Below, one piece after another: positions 28,192 to 39,663 of a stretch of 64,000 nt of DNA. The notes beneath the pieces were generated by a model, which saw nothing but the letters and a program-made list of their open reading frames with translations, made no database searches and was not told where the DNA came from. Within the stretch, counting starts at the first letter, position 1. Each line of letters opens with the position of its first letter. The position numbers were made by a program, and so were the translations under genes. This stretch comes from Sarcina ventriculi (lineage in GTDB: Bacteria; Bacillota; Clostridia; Clostridiales; Clostridiaceae): NCBI RefSeq assembly GCF_900456775.1, contig NZ_UAUL01000001.1:248001-312000 (forward strand), in the 5' to 3' direction.

Positions 28192-29010
28192 ATGTTTAAC
28201 GTAAATAGAGAAAAATGTGTTGCATGTACTCAATGTATAAAAGATTGTCCAGTTAGTGACATATTATTAAAAGATAGTAAAGCTTATATAAAAAATGAAT
28301 CTTGTATAAAATGCGGTCACTGCATTGCTATATGCCCAACAAAGGCAGTTTCAACAAATGATTACAACATGGACGATGTAATTGAATACAATAAAGAAAA
28401 TTTTTCAGTAGATGCTGATAACTTATTAAACTTTATAAAATTTAGAAGAAGTGTTAGAAGGTTTAAAAATAAAGAAATAGAAAAAGAAAAACTACATAAA
28501 ATTATCGAAGCTGGTAGAGTTACAGAAACTGCAACTAATAGTCAAGATGTTTCTTTTACTATAGTAACTAACAAACTTAACGAACTTAGAGATTTAACTT
28601 ACGAAGCTTTAAATAAAAAAGGTGAATATATACTAGCTAATTTAACACCTGAAACTAAATATTTAGAAAAATATGCTAAACTATGGATTAACTCCTATAA
28701 GCTATATAAAGAAGATCCTATAAAAAATGATAGAATCTTGTTTAATGCTCCTGCCGTTATAATAATTACAGCTAATACTGAAATAAATGGCGCTTTAGCT
28801 TCATCTAACATGGAACTTATGACTAATGCCTTAAACCTTGGAACTTTCTTTAGTGGATTTATCCAACTTGCAGCTAAAGACAATAAAGAAATATTAGAAC
28901 TTCTTAAAATTAAAGATAAAAAAATAATTGCATGTTTAGTACTTGGATACCCTGATGTAACATATAAAAGAACTACTCCAAGAAAAGATGCGGATATAAC
29001 TTGGATATAA
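28192..29010 (+). CDS. Nitroreductase with N-terminal 2[4Fe-4S] ferredoxin domain
   Basis: A 272-residue fusion. Residues 1 to about 60 carry two 4Fe-4S motifs (CVACTQCIKDCP and CIKCGHCIAICP). Residues about 80-270 form a nitroreductase FMN fold (FRRSVRRFKNKEIEKEKL, FNAPAVIIITAN, ACLVLGYPDV). The ferredoxin part probably delivers electrons to FMN for reduction of nitro or quinone-like compounds in the cytoplasm. The layout is common in clostridia. The divergent LysR gene is the likely regulator. Confidence 0.92.
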   Translation: MFNVNREKCVACTQCIKDCPVSDILLKDSKAYIKNESCIKCGHCIAICPTKAVSTNDYNMDDVIEYNKENFSVDADNLLNFIKFRRSVRRFKNKEIEKEKLHKIIEAGRVTETATNSQDVSFTIVTNKLNELRDLTYEALNKKGEYILANLTPETKYLEKYAKLWINSYKLYKEDPIKNDRILFNAPAVIIITANTEINGALASSNMELMTNALNLGTFFSGFIQLAAKDNKEILELLKIKDKKIIACLVLGYPDVTYKRTTPRKDADITWI

Positions 29011-29048
29011 ACTTAAATTTAGAAACAATATAATTTAAACTTGGCAAA

Positions 29049-29080
29049 AAACACTTATGATTAACATAAGTGTTTCTTTA
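29049..29080 (+). terminator. Terminator after the nitroreductase gene
   Basis: An 11-bp perfect stem AAACACTTATG / CATAAGTGTTT with a 5-nt loop, followed by a T-rich tail. The preceding A-run lets it also work for the convergent GH1 gene. Confidence 0.85.
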
Positions 29081-29108
29081 ATTACTTCTTTATATTTTAA
29101 ATATCACC

Positions 29109-32469
<3,361 letters not shown>

Positions 32470-32492
32470 AACTGTCCCCCTTAAATATATTA

Positions 32493-32544
32493 GTATAATT
32501 ATATTGTATATTTATATAATAATTATACCAGTATAATTTGTCAA
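32493..32544 (-). promoter_or_regulatory. bglF promoter with GntR-type operator in the spacer
   Basis: On the minus strand TTGACA (32544-32539) and TATTAT (32521-32516) are 17 bp apart. The spacer is filled by a perfect inverted repeat AATTATAC-CA-GTATAATT (32521-32538). A second, weaker copy keeps one arm, GTATAATT (32493-32500). The form is like operators of GntR/HutC repressors of sugar genes such as TreR, so the divergent GntR gene at 32635 is the likely binder. Binding is inferred. Confidence 0.72.
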
Positions 32545-32570
32545 TATATTTTTGAAAACAATTTCTAAAG

Positions 32571-32599
32571 TTGGATTTAGTTATTATTTATGCTATACT
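32571..32599 (+). promoter_or_regulatory. Promoter of the GntR regulator gene
   Basis: TTGGAT (32571-32576) and TATACT (32594-32599) are spaced by 17 bp, about 35 bp before the GntR start. Confidence 0.62.
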
Positions 32600-32634
32600 A
32601 AAAAACAAATATCTTAAACTAAAAGGGAGTAAAA

Positions 32635-33342
32635 ATGCTTAAATATCAGCAAATAGCAAAAGAAATAGAAAATTATATATACAGCAATTCCTTGCCTCAA
32701 GGAACAAAATTACCAACAGTAGAAAACTTTGCTTTTGACTATAAGGTCAGTAAAAGTACTATAGTTAAAGCATTAGAATCCTTAGTTCTAAAAGGAATTA
32801 TTTATCAAGTTCAAGGAAGTGGAATCTTTGTTAGAAGAAGAAACCGTACTGGATATATAGATTTTAATATACTAGCAGGATTTACTAGTAGCTTAAAAGA
32901 ATTTAAAATAACATCAAAAGTATTAGATTTTGATATTATAAAAGCAGATAATAAAATAGCTCAATTACTTGAATGTAATCTTAATGATGAAATATACAAA
33001 ATTAAAAGAATTAGATATATAAATAATGAAATTATGTGCTATGAAGAATCCTATTATAAAAAAAGTGTTGTTCCATACTTAACTAAAGAAATCGCAAAAG
33101 AATCTATTTTTGAATATTTAAACAGCGCTTTAAACTTAAATATGGGATTTTCTGATAGATATTTTAATGTAATTAAACTTGATAAGCATATAGCAAATTT
33201 ACTTGAATTAAACCCTAATGACCCAGCCATGAGTGTTTTAGAACAAATTTACTTATCCTCAGGTATAATGTTTAACTTTTCAAAAATAATCTATCATTAT
33301 AAACATACTCAGTTTTACTCACAATCTACTTCTATAAAATAA
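32635..33342 (+). CDS. GntR-family (HutC/UTRA) regulator of the beta-glucoside operon
   Basis: A 235-residue regulator. The N-terminal GntR winged helix (residues 1-68: YQQIAKEIENYIYSNSLPQG, VSKSTIVKALESLVLKG, GSGIFV) is followed by a UTRA effector domain (about 85-230, ICYEESYYKK-like segment). It is divergent from bglF and probably represses it until a phosphorylated beta-glucoside appears. AAAGGGAG precedes the ATG. Confidence 0.92.
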   Translation: MLKYQQIAKEIENYIYSNSLPQGTKLPTVENFAFDYKVSKSTIVKALESLVLKGIIYQVQGSGIFVRRRNRTGYIDFNILAGFTSSLKEFKITSKVLDFDIIKADNKIAQLLECNLNDEIYKIKRIRYINNEIMCYEESYYKKSVVPYLTKEIAKESIFEYLNSALNLNMGFSDRYFNVIKLDKHIANLLELNPNDPAMSVLEQIYLSSGIMFNFSKIIYHYKHTQFYSQSTSIK

Positions 33343-33368
33343 TACAATCTGAAATAACTTATTAATAA

Positions 33369-33406
33369 AAAAACTAGAAATAAAATATCCCTTATTTCTA
33401 GTTTTT
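33369..33406. terminator. Bidirectional terminator
   Basis: A 15-bp stem AAAAACTAGAAATAA / TTATTTCTAGTTTTT with an 8-nt loop between the convergent GntR and glycerate kinase genes. Confidence 0.88.
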
Positions 33407-33433
33407 AATTTACTTCTAAACAAACTTATCAAT

Positions 33434-34576
33434 TTATAACATTTCCATAAGCCTTACTATATTTTCAGAAGTTCTTTCAATATTTTCTTTTCCATTTTTC
33501 AAAGCTTCATCAATAGTTGTTACCCCTCTCATAATTCCAAATATTGAATCTATGCCTTTTTCATACAAAATGTCTATATCATCTCCAACTCTTCCCGCCA
33601 AAGCCACAACTGGTTTATTGTATTTTTTAGCAACCGTAGCAACTCCTAAAGGTGTTTTGCCATACTGAGTTTGGAAATCTATGCTCCCCTCACCAGTCCA
33701 AACCATATCACAATTTTTAATCTTTTTTTCAAGTCCAGAATATTCAATTACTATTTCAATACCTTTTTTTAAATTACCATTCAAAAATACCATAAGTCCT
33801 GCACCAAGTCCTCCTGCTGCTCCAGCTCCTGCAATTTCTAAAACATCTTTACCAAACTGTTCTTTGATAACTTTTGCATAATGCTTTAAATTATTATCTA
33901 AAATTTTAATCATTTCAACGCTTGCTCCTTTTTGGGGGCCAAATATATAAGAAGCTCCATTTTCTCCGCAAAGAGGGTTACTAACATCACAAGCTACCTC
34001 TATTACAACATCTTTTAACCGTCTATCAAAATTAGTTAAATCTATCCTATCTAACTTTTCTAATTCTCCACCACCAAAACCTAGTTCATTACCATCCTTA
34101 TCTAACAACCTTCCGCCAAGAGCCTGTATAACTCCGACTCCCCCATCATTTGTAGCACTCCCACCTATACCTATTAATAATTTTTTAACTCCTCTATCTA
34201 AACAAGCTTTTATAAGTTCACCTGTTCCATAAGTAGTAGTTATTAGAGGGTTTCTTTCTTCAAGCGATACCAAATGTATGCCACTTGCACTAGCCATCTC
34301 TAATACTCCAATTTCTCCATTACCCAAAATCCCATACTCTGCTTTAACTTTATTTCCAAGTGGTCCAACAACTTCTAAAGAATACACTTCTCCACCTGTT
34401 GCATCTACTAAAGATTGCATAGTTCCTTCTCCGCCATCTGCCATAGGAACATGAATACATCGAATATTAGAATTTACCTTTTTTATTCCTCTTTCCATAG
34501 CTACACAAACTTCCTTTGCTGTCATACTCTCCTTAAAAGAATCTGGTGCAAGTACAATAACTAAATCCTTTTTCAT
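33434..34576 (-). CDS. Glycerate kinase (GlxK/GarK family)
   Basis: A 380-residue class II glycerate kinase that phosphorylates glycerate with ATP. Motifs are VLAPDSFKESMTAKEVC, PMADGGEGTMQSL, GIGGSATNDGGVG and TGEGSIDFQTQYGKTP. Length matches the family (about 380). It stands alone between a terminator and a 390-bp intergenic region, so the glycerate source is not shown by its neighbours. Confidence 0.95.
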   Translation of the reverse strand: MKKDLVIVLAPDSFKESMTAKEVCVAMERGIKKVNSNIRCIHVPMADGGEGTMQSLVDATGGEVYSLEVVGPLGNKVKAEYGILGNGEIGVLEMASASGIHLVSLEERNPLITTTYGTGELIKACLDRGVKKLLIGIGGSATNDGGVGVIQALGGRLLDKDGNELGFGGGELEKLDRIDLTNFDRRLKDVVIEVACDVSNPLCGENGASYIFGPQKGASVEMIKILDNNLKHYAKVIKEQFGKDVLEIAGAGAAGGLGAGLMVFLNGNLKKGIEIVIEYSGLEKKIKNCDMVWTGEGSIDFQTQYGKTPLGVATVAKKYNKPVVALAGRVGDDIDILYEKGIDSIFGIMRGVTTIDEALKNGKENIERTSENIVRLMEML

Positions 34577-34836
34577 TCTAATTCTCCTTATTTATCTTAA
34601 ATTTTATTATTTTTATTTAAATTCATTCACTTATCAAATACTGTATCTATAAAACTTTCATTTCAATTAATAGTATATATCATTTTATTTAAGATTTATA
34701 TTACATGCTCTATAAGCTTATGGATTTTTCTTATCACAATTTTTATTCGTAATATTTATAATTTATATAAATATTGGCGTTTGATATTTAATATATATTT
34801 ATTGATTACTTCTTTAAATTAATTTTTCATTTCAAT

Positions 34837-34877
34837 TGAAAATGATTCTTGATTATTTGATGTTTATATAGTATACT
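34837..34877 (+). promoter_or_regulatory. Promoter of the Tp47/flavin cluster with Fur-like box
   Basis: TTGATT (34849-34854) and TATACT (34872-34877) are spaced by 17 bp. TGAAAATGATTCTTG (34837-34851), matching about 10 of 14 positions of the 7-1-7 Fur box, overlaps the -35. It sits in a larger partial palindrome (TTTTCATTTCAATTGAAAAT). The rest of the 390-bp gap 34577-34966 is AT-rich and shows nothing else I can support; the lipoprotein ribosome site AAGGGG is at its right end. The Fur assignment is tentative. Confidence 0.5.
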
Positions 34878-34966
34878 TTTATAAGTATTAATTTCCAATT
34901 ATTTATTTTTATTGTATATAAACCTAAATAGGTTAAAAATATATATTTAAGGGGTTTTTTAAAATT

Positions 34967-36364
34967 ATGAAAAAAAGAAGTAAATTATTTTTATCTACAA
35001 TAATGACAGTAGCTTTAATGTCATCATTTGTTGCATGTGGGACTACAGATAATGCTAAAGATGATAATAGTTCAAATGTATCAACTAATTCTTCAATTGA
35101 TGAAAATGTAACATATGTATACGGATATGCACCTTTAAGCTATGCACAATATTGGGCTGGAGAACTAGATAAATCTGTTGAAGAATTAAGTAAATCATCA
35201 GATAAAACAGATAGCGAAGGAGTAAATGATGCAGGCATGTTTGATGCTGTTACTCGTGCGACAGCAAAACATGGTATATATAGACAACAGTTTCAATATA
35301 TAGTTGAAGTGACTGGAGAAAAGGTTATAAGCAGTGAAGTTGTTGAAGAAAATGGAAAAGAAACTACAAAGTATACTACTGACTCTAATGATACACAAAC
35401 TGTAACTGTACAAGCTTCCTTTGATGGAGTTGATTCAGAGGGTACAATAACAACTGCACCTGTAGACGATAATGTTGTATTTGAAGATGTATCTTCAATA
35501 TTTACTATTGGCGAAGGTGATTCAGCTACTCAATATAAGGTCGCAGAGTATAAAGTTTTAGGATTTAATAATATTCCTGTTGCAATACCATCTGATATGG
35601 TAGACTCAGCTAAAGAAAATGGCTTTGTTGAAGATAGCAATGTTTCATCTGATACTTATGGATTAAAAACTATGAATTCTAACGGTACTTATGGAGCTAG
35701 AAAAACATCTGGTAGTGTAACTTCTAAAATTACAGTTGTCGCTGATACTGATAAAACAGATTACGCTTATAATACCAAATATGGTTCTGATGCTGAAGCT
35801 TATGTTTATCTAAAAAATAAAAATGGTGAAGAATTATCAGATTCTGAGTTTTTAGAATACTGCGCTAATTTTATCACTGCAAAATATGAATATTATGGCA
35901 ATGATGAAACTTATACTAATTTAGTTGCTACTTATGGAAGCAAACATTCATCTGATTCTTGGTGGAGTACAAACCACGGGCATCGTATAGATTGTGGTAT
36001 AAATTATGATTTTGATCGTTTTGAAGGTTCTGGCAGTGGATACTATAAAATTACTTTAATTGCAAATGGTTATGAAGATATTGAAGCATTAGTTTGTTTT
36101 AAAGATTCATACCCAAATGAAACAACAGCAACTATAAAAGATAATACAATAACTATTAATGGAATAGGGCAAGATGAACTTAAGGATTCTAAAATCACTA
36201 TAACTTCTGGCTCTGGTCGAAATACAGTAACTGTTGTTGATGGTGATGATTTAACTGGATTAACATATACAAGTTCTAATGCTCTTGAAAAAGGAACAGA
36301 ATATAATATTTCAATAACTCTTAACGATTATCAACCACTAACATTTACAACAATGGCTGAATAA
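34967..36364 (+). CDS. Tp47-family lipoprotein
   Basis: A 465-residue exported lipoprotein. A lipobox SSFVAC gives acylated Cys24, followed by a low-complexity Ser/Asn/Asp linker to about residue 48. The rest matches, along its length, what I recall of the Treponema pallidum 47-kDa penicillin-binding lipoprotein (TpN47/Tp0574): YGYAPLSYAQYWAGEL, DAGMFDAVTRAT, YRQQFQYIVEVTGEKV, NGLKTM, KHSSDSWW, CGINYDFDRF and GYYKITLIANGYED. Tp47 has been reported to bind penicillin and have beta-lactamase activity, but its physiological role is unsettled. Here it heads a five-gene cluster with a flavinylated membrane reductase and ApbE, which suggests a redox or metal/heme-related role at the cell surface. 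The homology is strong; the function is inferred. Confidence 0.9.
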   Translation: MKKRSKLFLSTIMTVALMSSFVACGTTDNAKDDNSSNVSTNSSIDENVTYVYGYAPLSYAQYWAGELDKSVEELSKSSDKTDSEGVNDAGMFDAVTRATAKHGIYRQQFQYIVEVTGEKVISSEVVEENGKETTKYTTDSNDTQTVTVQASFDGVDSEGTITTAPVDDNVVFEDVSSIFTIGEGDSATQYKVAEYKVLGFNNIPVAIPSDMVDSAKENGFVEDSNVSSDTYGLKTMNSNGTYGARKTSGSVTSKITVVADTDKTDYAYNTKYGSDAEAYVYLKNKNGEELSDSEFLEYCANFITAKYEYYGNDETYTNLVATYGSKHSSDSWWSTNHGHRIDCGINYDFDRFEGSGSGYYKITLIANGYEDIEALVCFKDSYPNETTATIKDNTITINGIGQDELKDSKITITSGSGRNTVTVVDGDDLTGLTYTSSNALEKGTEYNISITLNDYQPLTFTTMAE

Positions 36365-36438
36365 AACTTAATAAGTATTAATATCACAAATATCTATTTT
36401 ATTTGTGATATTATACTTTAATTAATAAGGAGGAAAAT

Positions 36439-37608
36439 ATGTCATTTTTAATTTCTTTATGTATCGTCTTATTTTTAATTTCTATCGGACGCAATTTTAT
36501 TAAAAAACATTCGAATTTTTGCTATATAATAACATTTTTAATATCTATATCATTGATTGTTCTTACATACTCTGGAATCATATCTAATGCACCTTCATGG
36601 CTTAAAAATTATATATTGCCCTTATTTTCAAAAAGTAGTCTAGCAACATCATTTTTTGTTGTGGTAATGTATACTGGAGCCCTTAAAAATGGTAGTAAAG
36701 CTATTAAATTTTTAATGCCAATTAGAGCCCAACTATCCATTATTGGATGTATTTTGGCACTAACTCATAATATTATTTATGGAAGAACACATTTTGTTAC
36801 ACTTTTTACAAATCCAAAATCTATGTCAACTAATATGATTATGGCTTCAATTGCAAGTATTTTACTTATTTTAATTATGCTTCCTCTTATGATTACTTCT
36901 TTACCTAAAGTTAGAAAAAAGATGAAAGCTAAATCATGGAAAAAACTTCAGCAATTAGCTTATCCTTTTTATGGACTTATTTATTTACATGTAATGATTA
37001 TAGCAATTCCTTTAGCTAAAAAAGGGATTACTCAATATATTATCAACGTTTTAGCTTATAGTATAGTATTTTTAATATATGCTTCAATGCGTATTAGAAA
37101 AGCACTTTTAAAAAATAAAGTTTCAAAAAAGAAAGCATCTTCACCAATTTTTGCATCTATTATAGTTTTTGCTTTAGTTTGCGTATCTATTTTTTATACA
37201 CCAAAAATAGATAAAGATATACAAAGCTCTACTTCACTATCACAGAAAGACTCCTCTACTGAGGATAAAATCTTAAATGAAGATAGTGAAAATGTTGATG
37301 CTGAAGTTGCAACAGAAATTCCTTCTTCTCAATCTGTTACTTATGTTGATGGAACTTATACAGGAACAGCCTCTGGATATAATGGAAATATTAGCGTTGA
37401 AGTTACTGTTTCTAATAACACTATTTCAGACATAAAAATTACAAAATACGTAGATGATGAACCTTTTATAGATGAAGCAATTTCAGGTGTTACAGAAAAT
37501 ATTATAAATTCTCAAAACACAGATGTAGATACAGTTTCTGGCGCAACATTTAGTTCTAAAGGAATAATAAACGCAGTAAAGGCAGCTCTTATAAATGCTA
37601 AAGGCTAA
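36439..37608 (+). CDS. Ferric-reductase-like membrane protein with FMN-binding domain
   Basis: A 389-residue fusion. Residues 1 to about 250 hold about seven membrane segments resembling the ferric reductase/MsrQ heme-b domain, with histidines in LTHNIIYGRTH and IYLHVMII that could ligate heme. A Ser/Asp/Glu linker (about 255-290) leads to an extracellular FMN_bind domain (about 293-387). VDTVSGATFSSKG carries the Thr (about residue 370) to which ApbE would attach FMN covalently. AAGGAGG precedes the ATG. It probably passes electrons across the membrane to surface flavin. The stop overlaps the apbE start by 14 nt. Confidence 0.87.
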   Translation: MSFLISLCIVLFLISIGRNFIKKHSNFCYIITFLISISLIVLTYSGIISNAPSWLKNYILPLFSKSSLATSFFVVVMYTGALKNGSKAIKFLMPIRAQLSIIGCILALTHNIIYGRTHFVTLFTNPKSMSTNMIMASIASILLILIMLPLMITSLPKVRKKMKAKSWKKLQQLAYPFYGLIYLHVMIIAIPLAKKGITQYIINVLAYSIVFLIYASMRIRKALLKNKVSKKKASSPIFASIIVFALVCVSIFYTPKIDKDIQSSTSLSQKDSSTEDKILNEDSENVDAEVATEIPSSQSVTYVDGTYTGTASGYNGNISVEVTVSNNTISDIKITKYVDDEPFIDEAISGVTENIINSQNTDVDTVSGATFSSKGIINAVKAALINAKG

Positions 37609-38656
37609 CTTTAAAAAAATAACTGTATTTTTTATCTTACTAATTTTATTGCTTATAACTGTTTATAAAAGTATTACACCATTTTTAACAACTACATCTG
37701 CTTCAAAAGATATAAAAAAACTATCCACTCAAGTATTTGCAATGGATACAGTTATGAGTATTACTATTTATAATTCTAATGAAGAAATTCTTAATTTATG
37801 TAAAGAACGAATTTTAGAACTTGAAAATCTTTTTTCAGTAACAGATATGAATAGTGAGATTTCAACTCTAAATACAAACAAAGAATTAACTCCATCTAAG
37901 GATACTTCATTGCTTATAAAAAAAGCTATAGAAATATCTAACGAAACTAATGGTGCTTTAGATATTTCTATTTACCCTGTTTTAAAGGCTTGGGGGTTTA
38001 CCACAGGAAACTATAATGTTTTAAATAGCAATGAAATTAATGATTTACTAAATACAGTAGATTATACAAAAATTAATTTTGATGAAAATAAAATAACAAT
38101 ACCTAACAATATGGAAATAGATTTAGGTAGTGTTGCTAAAGGTTATACAAGCAGTGAAATCATTAAAATTTTAAAAGAAAACAATGTAAAATCTGCCTTA
38201 ATTAATTTAGGAGGAAATGTTCATACTTTAGGCTCTAAACTAGACAACACTCCTTGGAAAGTAGCTGTTAAAAGCCCAACAAATAACTCAAATATACTAT
38301 CTATTAATGTTATAGATAAAGGAGTTATAACATCTGGTGCTTATGAGAGATATTTCACAGATGACTTAGGTAACGTATATGGTCATATAATCGATCCTAA
38401 AACCGGAAAACCAACTGAAAGTGACCTTTTATCTGTTACAATAATTGGTGATGATAGTGTTTTATGCGATGCCTTATCTACATCTCTTTTTGTTCTAGGT
38501 TTAGATAAAGCTATTGATTTTTATAAAACTCATAATAATTTTGAAGCTGTCTTTATAACTAAGGATAATCAATTATATATTACAGAAGGGATAAAGGATG
38601 ATATTACTCTTTTAGAGGGTTATAGTGATATCTGTCCTAATATAATAAATAGATGA
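37595..38656 (+). CDS. apbE: ApbE-type FAD:protein FMN transferase
   Basis: A 353-residue flavin transferase anchored by one N-terminal membrane segment (residues 9-28), so it acts outside. Motifs are FAMDTVMSI, GSVAKGYTS, ALINLGGNVHTLG, ITSGAYERYF, HIIDPKTGKP and the metal site CDALSTSLFVLG. It moves FMN from FAD to a Ser/Thr of FMN_bind proteins, and the obvious substrate is the SGAT motif of the gene just upstream. Its start overlaps the previous gene and its stop overlaps the next (ATGA), showing tight co-translation. Confidence 0.94.
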   Translation: MLKANFKKITVFFILLILLLITVYKSITPFLTTTSASKDIKKLSTQVFAMDTVMSITIYNSNEEILNLCKERILELENLFSVTDMNSEISTLNTNKELTPSKDTSLLIKKAIEISNETNGALDISIYPVLKAWGFTTGNYNVLNSNEINDLLNTVDYTKINFDENKITIPNNMEIDLGSVAKGYTSSEIIKILKENNVKSALINLGGNVHTLGSKLDNTPWKVAVKSPTNNSNILSINVIDKGVITSGAYERYFTDDLGNVYGHIIDPKTGKPTESDLLSVTIIGDDSVLCDALSTSLFVLGLDKAIDFYKTHNNFEAVFITKDNQLYITEGIKDDITLLEGYSDICPNIINR

Positions 38657-39036
38657 AAAAATCAAAAATTTGGATATTTATAATAGGGATTGTTTTTTTA
38701 ATTTCATTAATATCAAGTATCTTAATATTCAAAGCACCTGCTAAAGGTACGATTGCAAATATTTATGAAGATGGGAACTGTATAAAATCAATTAATTTAT
38801 CAAATGTCATAGAACCTTATGAATTTACTATAAAAACTGAGCATGGAACAAACGTAATTTCTGTGGAAAATGGTAGAATATCTATCAGTTTTGCTGATTG
38901 CTCTGACCAAATTTGTGTAAATCAAGGTTGGATTTCAAACTCTGTAACTCCTATAGTATGTTTACCACATAAAATTACAATAAAGCTTGAAAGTACAGCC
39001 AAAGACTCACAAATGTTTGATGCATTGTCACAATAA
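38653..39036 (+). CDS. NusG domain II-containing membrane-anchored protein
   Basis: A 127-residue protein with one N-terminal membrane helix (residues 7-27) and a NusG domain II-like extracellular beta domain. The family motif ADCSDQICVNQGWI and PIVCLPHKITIKLE is plain. Such proteins usually sit beside a Gx transporter/heptaprenyl diphosphate synthase component I gene, as in the EetA-EetB pair of the Listeria extracellular electron transfer locus (from memory). The start ATG overlaps the apbE stop. Confidence 0.88.
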   Translation: MKKSKIWIFIIGIVFLISLISSILIFKAPAKGTIANIYEDGNCIKSINLSNVIEPYEFTIKTEHGTNVISVENGRISISFADCSDQICVNQGWISNSVTPIVCLPHKITIKLESTAKDSQMFDALSQ

Positions 39037-39052
39037 AAAGGGGGGGATTTTT

Positions 39053-39553
39053 TTGAATACTAAACGTCTAACAACAATGTCTCTTTTAACTAGTATGGCT
39101 CTTATAATATTTATTGTAGAAGCGAATCTTCCATCACTAACCCCCATACCTGGCATAAAACTTGGTCTTTCAAACATCATAACTGTTTATGCTATATTTA
39201 CTCTTGGGCCATTGGATACTTTTCTTATACTTCTTTGTAGGATTATTCTTGGAAGTATATTCTCTGGTAATATGTCTACTCTTTTATACAGTTTTTCTGG
39301 AGGACTATTTTGTTATACATCCATGTTGATTATTAGAAATTTTCTAACATTAAAACAAATTTGGATTTGCAGCGTTATTTCGGCAATATTTCATAACATC
39401 GGACAAATAACTGTTGCTATTTTAATTACAAATACAATATCTTTAATATATTATTTCCCTATCCTTACGGTGTCTGCAATAATTTCTGGTACATTTACAG
39501 GACTTTGCTCACAGTATCTTATTAACAAATTAAATGCTTTAGAATTAAAATAA
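39053..39553 (+). CDS. Gx transporter family protein (heptaprenyl diphosphate synthase component I-like)
   Basis: A 166-residue membrane protein with about five hydrophobic helices, starting at TTG (39053) behind AAGGGGGGG. LTSMALIIFIVEANLPSLTP, IPGIKLGLSNIITVYAIF and LYSFSGGLFCY are typical of the family once named heptaprenyl diphosphate synthase subunit I. It may be an ECF-type S-component or an EetB-like electron-transfer partner. An earlier in-frame ATG at 38987 lies within the previous gene and is unlikely. It ends the five-gene cluster. Confidence 0.87.
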   Translation: MNTKRLTTMSLLTSMALIIFIVEANLPSLTPIPGIKLGLSNIITVYAIFTLGPLDTFLILLCRIILGSIFSGNMSTLLYSFSGGLFCYTSMLIIRNFLTLKQIWICSVISAIFHNIGQITVAILITNTISLIYYFPILTVSAIISGTFTGLCSQYLINKLNALELK

Positions 39554-39560
39554 TATTTAT

Positions 39561-39596
39561 AAAAACAAAACATCTTATTATAGATGTTTTGTTTTT
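39561..39596. terminator. Terminator after the Tp47/flavin cluster
   Basis: A 15-bp perfect stem AAAAACAAAACATCT / AGATGTTTTGTTTTT with a 6-nt loop, ending in T-run. It also faces the convergent GH3-type gene. Confidence 0.9.
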
Positions 39597-39663
39597 ATGT
39601 TTGAATCAAAATTTATTACATTTAATTTAATTGTTTTTTATATAAATACAACAAAGCATACTT

